A DNA stretch of 64,000 nucleotides from Steinernema hermaphroditum (Eukaryota > Nematoda > Chromadorea > Rhabditida > Steinernematidae), in assembly GCA_030435675.1 (NCBI GenBank), contig CM059625.1:4774001-4838000 (forward strand), read 5' to 3'. Numbering within the stretch: position 1 is the first letter of the stretch; each line of letters starts with the position of its first letter. The notes under the pieces were generated by a model that had not been told where the DNA came from, did not search any database, and saw only the letters and a program-made list of their open reading frames with translations. Below are positions 63,088-64,000 of the stretch, in pieces. The translations under genes and the position numbers were made by a program.

Positions 63088-64000
63088 ATGTCGTCGACAA
63101 CGATAAATCACGTTGCTATTGCCCGAAGAATCAGCGACCTTATAAGGAGTGGTTTGCTGATGCCGGAAGAAGAAAATAGCTCTTTGCATCGCGACGTTGT
63201 TCGTTATCCGGAAGTTTACATGTTGCCGGAAGAACTTCCTGAGGAAACACCTGAAAGTAAGTCCCCCTCTTGTATTACGATAGAACGGTGGTTCCGAATT
63301 TGCACAATCGTGTGACCTCGCTTGTGCGCTTCATAAAATTTGCGACGAGCAGCTGATTTCCATGTGCTCTATGCAAATGACTTTGTTCTCCTTTGTTTCA
63401 CCCGCCACGGCAGCTGTAAGACTAACGACGACATGACATGTCTGGATCGCAATTCCGCCCTGCATAATGCCCCCGGTGGCGCGCACTTTCCTTTTCGATC
63501 CGTTCAGCCAACGCCAACGCAGATCTCGTCGTCCACTCTCGCTTTTGCCCTCGAGCTATGTGAACCACATTTAGGCTCGTTATCTGATCGGTTGATTAGA
63601 TCGCCCGTTGTCGCTACTTTCCCTTTTATCGCTATTATTCAAATGCTCCGTATCCGCCGATGTTCGGACAACTTTCCATTTCGTTCGCGCGCTGAGCGCG
63701 ACACGCTGTTTGTCTGTTGTAGACACAGGGCAAGTTGTTTTCGGTTTCGGGCTGACGCAGCACTTGTGCACCTACAGAACCGATTGAATTTGTGCGCGCA
63801 TGGCTCGTGTTCCCCATTCCTATTGTCGATCACTTTCACTTCCCCCAAAGTCTACTTGAATTTAGCACAGCTGAAACGTCCAGGTGTACCGTATACCCTG
63901 TCCACAATTCAAATGGTCGAAACTCGTAACAACGACAGTGAGCCGATGGAGGTCGACGGAGTTGACGCTCGACCGACAGAGGACTATGCAGACAGTGGAA
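63088..64000 (+). CDS. 5' part of an unrecognised acidic protein (runs off the window)
   Basis: Exon 1 (63088-63256) codes for 56 residues with a Pro/Glu-rich end (MLPEELPEETPE) and has a good GTAAGT donor in phase 1. Exon 2 is placed at 63866 with acceptor GAATTTAG, which restores the frame and stays open to the window edge. It encodes a Pro/Thr segment, then NNDSEPMEVDGVD and DYADSG. The family is not recognised. The DSG near the edge could be the start of a phosphodegron-like motif, but the sequence stops there. The 609-nt intron contains no gene. An alternative is that exon 2 belongs to a gene starting at the ATG at 63913. Confidence 0.5.

Overview
The window looks like a piece of a nematode nuclear genome. 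All recognisable genes are eukaryotic and split by many short GT-AG introns, often 41 to 80 nt, with TTTCAG-type acceptors. One gene is a patched-related (PTR) protein, a family greatly expanded in nematodes. Nearly every start codon lies a few to a few tens of bases after an isolated splice acceptor, as expected if spliced-leader trans-splicing is used. The species was not identified. All gene models were built by hand by joining exons so that phase, splice signals and family similarity agree. Exon ends are therefore predictions without transcript support.

Layout, left to right: (1) 1-3727, no convincing gene. (2) 3728-6150, minus strand, a ten-exon reading frame fusing a METTL23-type methyltransferase to a complete N-acetylglucosamine kinase. 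(3) 7369-9953, plus, translation initiation factor eIF3 subunit L. (4) 9954-20758, about 10.8 kb with no recognisable gene. (5) 20777-26510, plus, Rap1GAP with an N-terminal GoLoco motif. (6) 26511-30164, no gene. (7) 30165-33936, plus, a divergent UPF1-like SF1 helicase. (8) 33937-37429, no gene, but a foldback inverted repeat at about 36.20-36.65 kb. (9) 37430-46089, plus, a 12-exon, about 2551-residue, very acidic and repeat-rich protein of unknown function. (10) 47041-48805 and 49313-52630, plus, two tandem ING3-like PHD-finger genes that share their first three exon lengths. (11) 53935-55722, plus, a 456-residue protein I do not recognise. (12) 56094-59544, minus, a PTR sterol-sensing-domain membrane protein. 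(13) 60941-62029, minus, the mitochondrial import pore TOM40. (14) 63088 to the right edge, plus, the 5' part of an unrecognised acidic protein.

Most genes are housekeeping or chromatin functions: translation initiation, mitochondrial import, chromatin reading, small-GTPase control and amino-sugar salvage. I see no single pathway linking them. The most unusual items are the methyltransferase-sugar kinase fusion, the giant acidic repeat protein, the tandem ING3 duplication, the divergent helicase and the foldback repeat.
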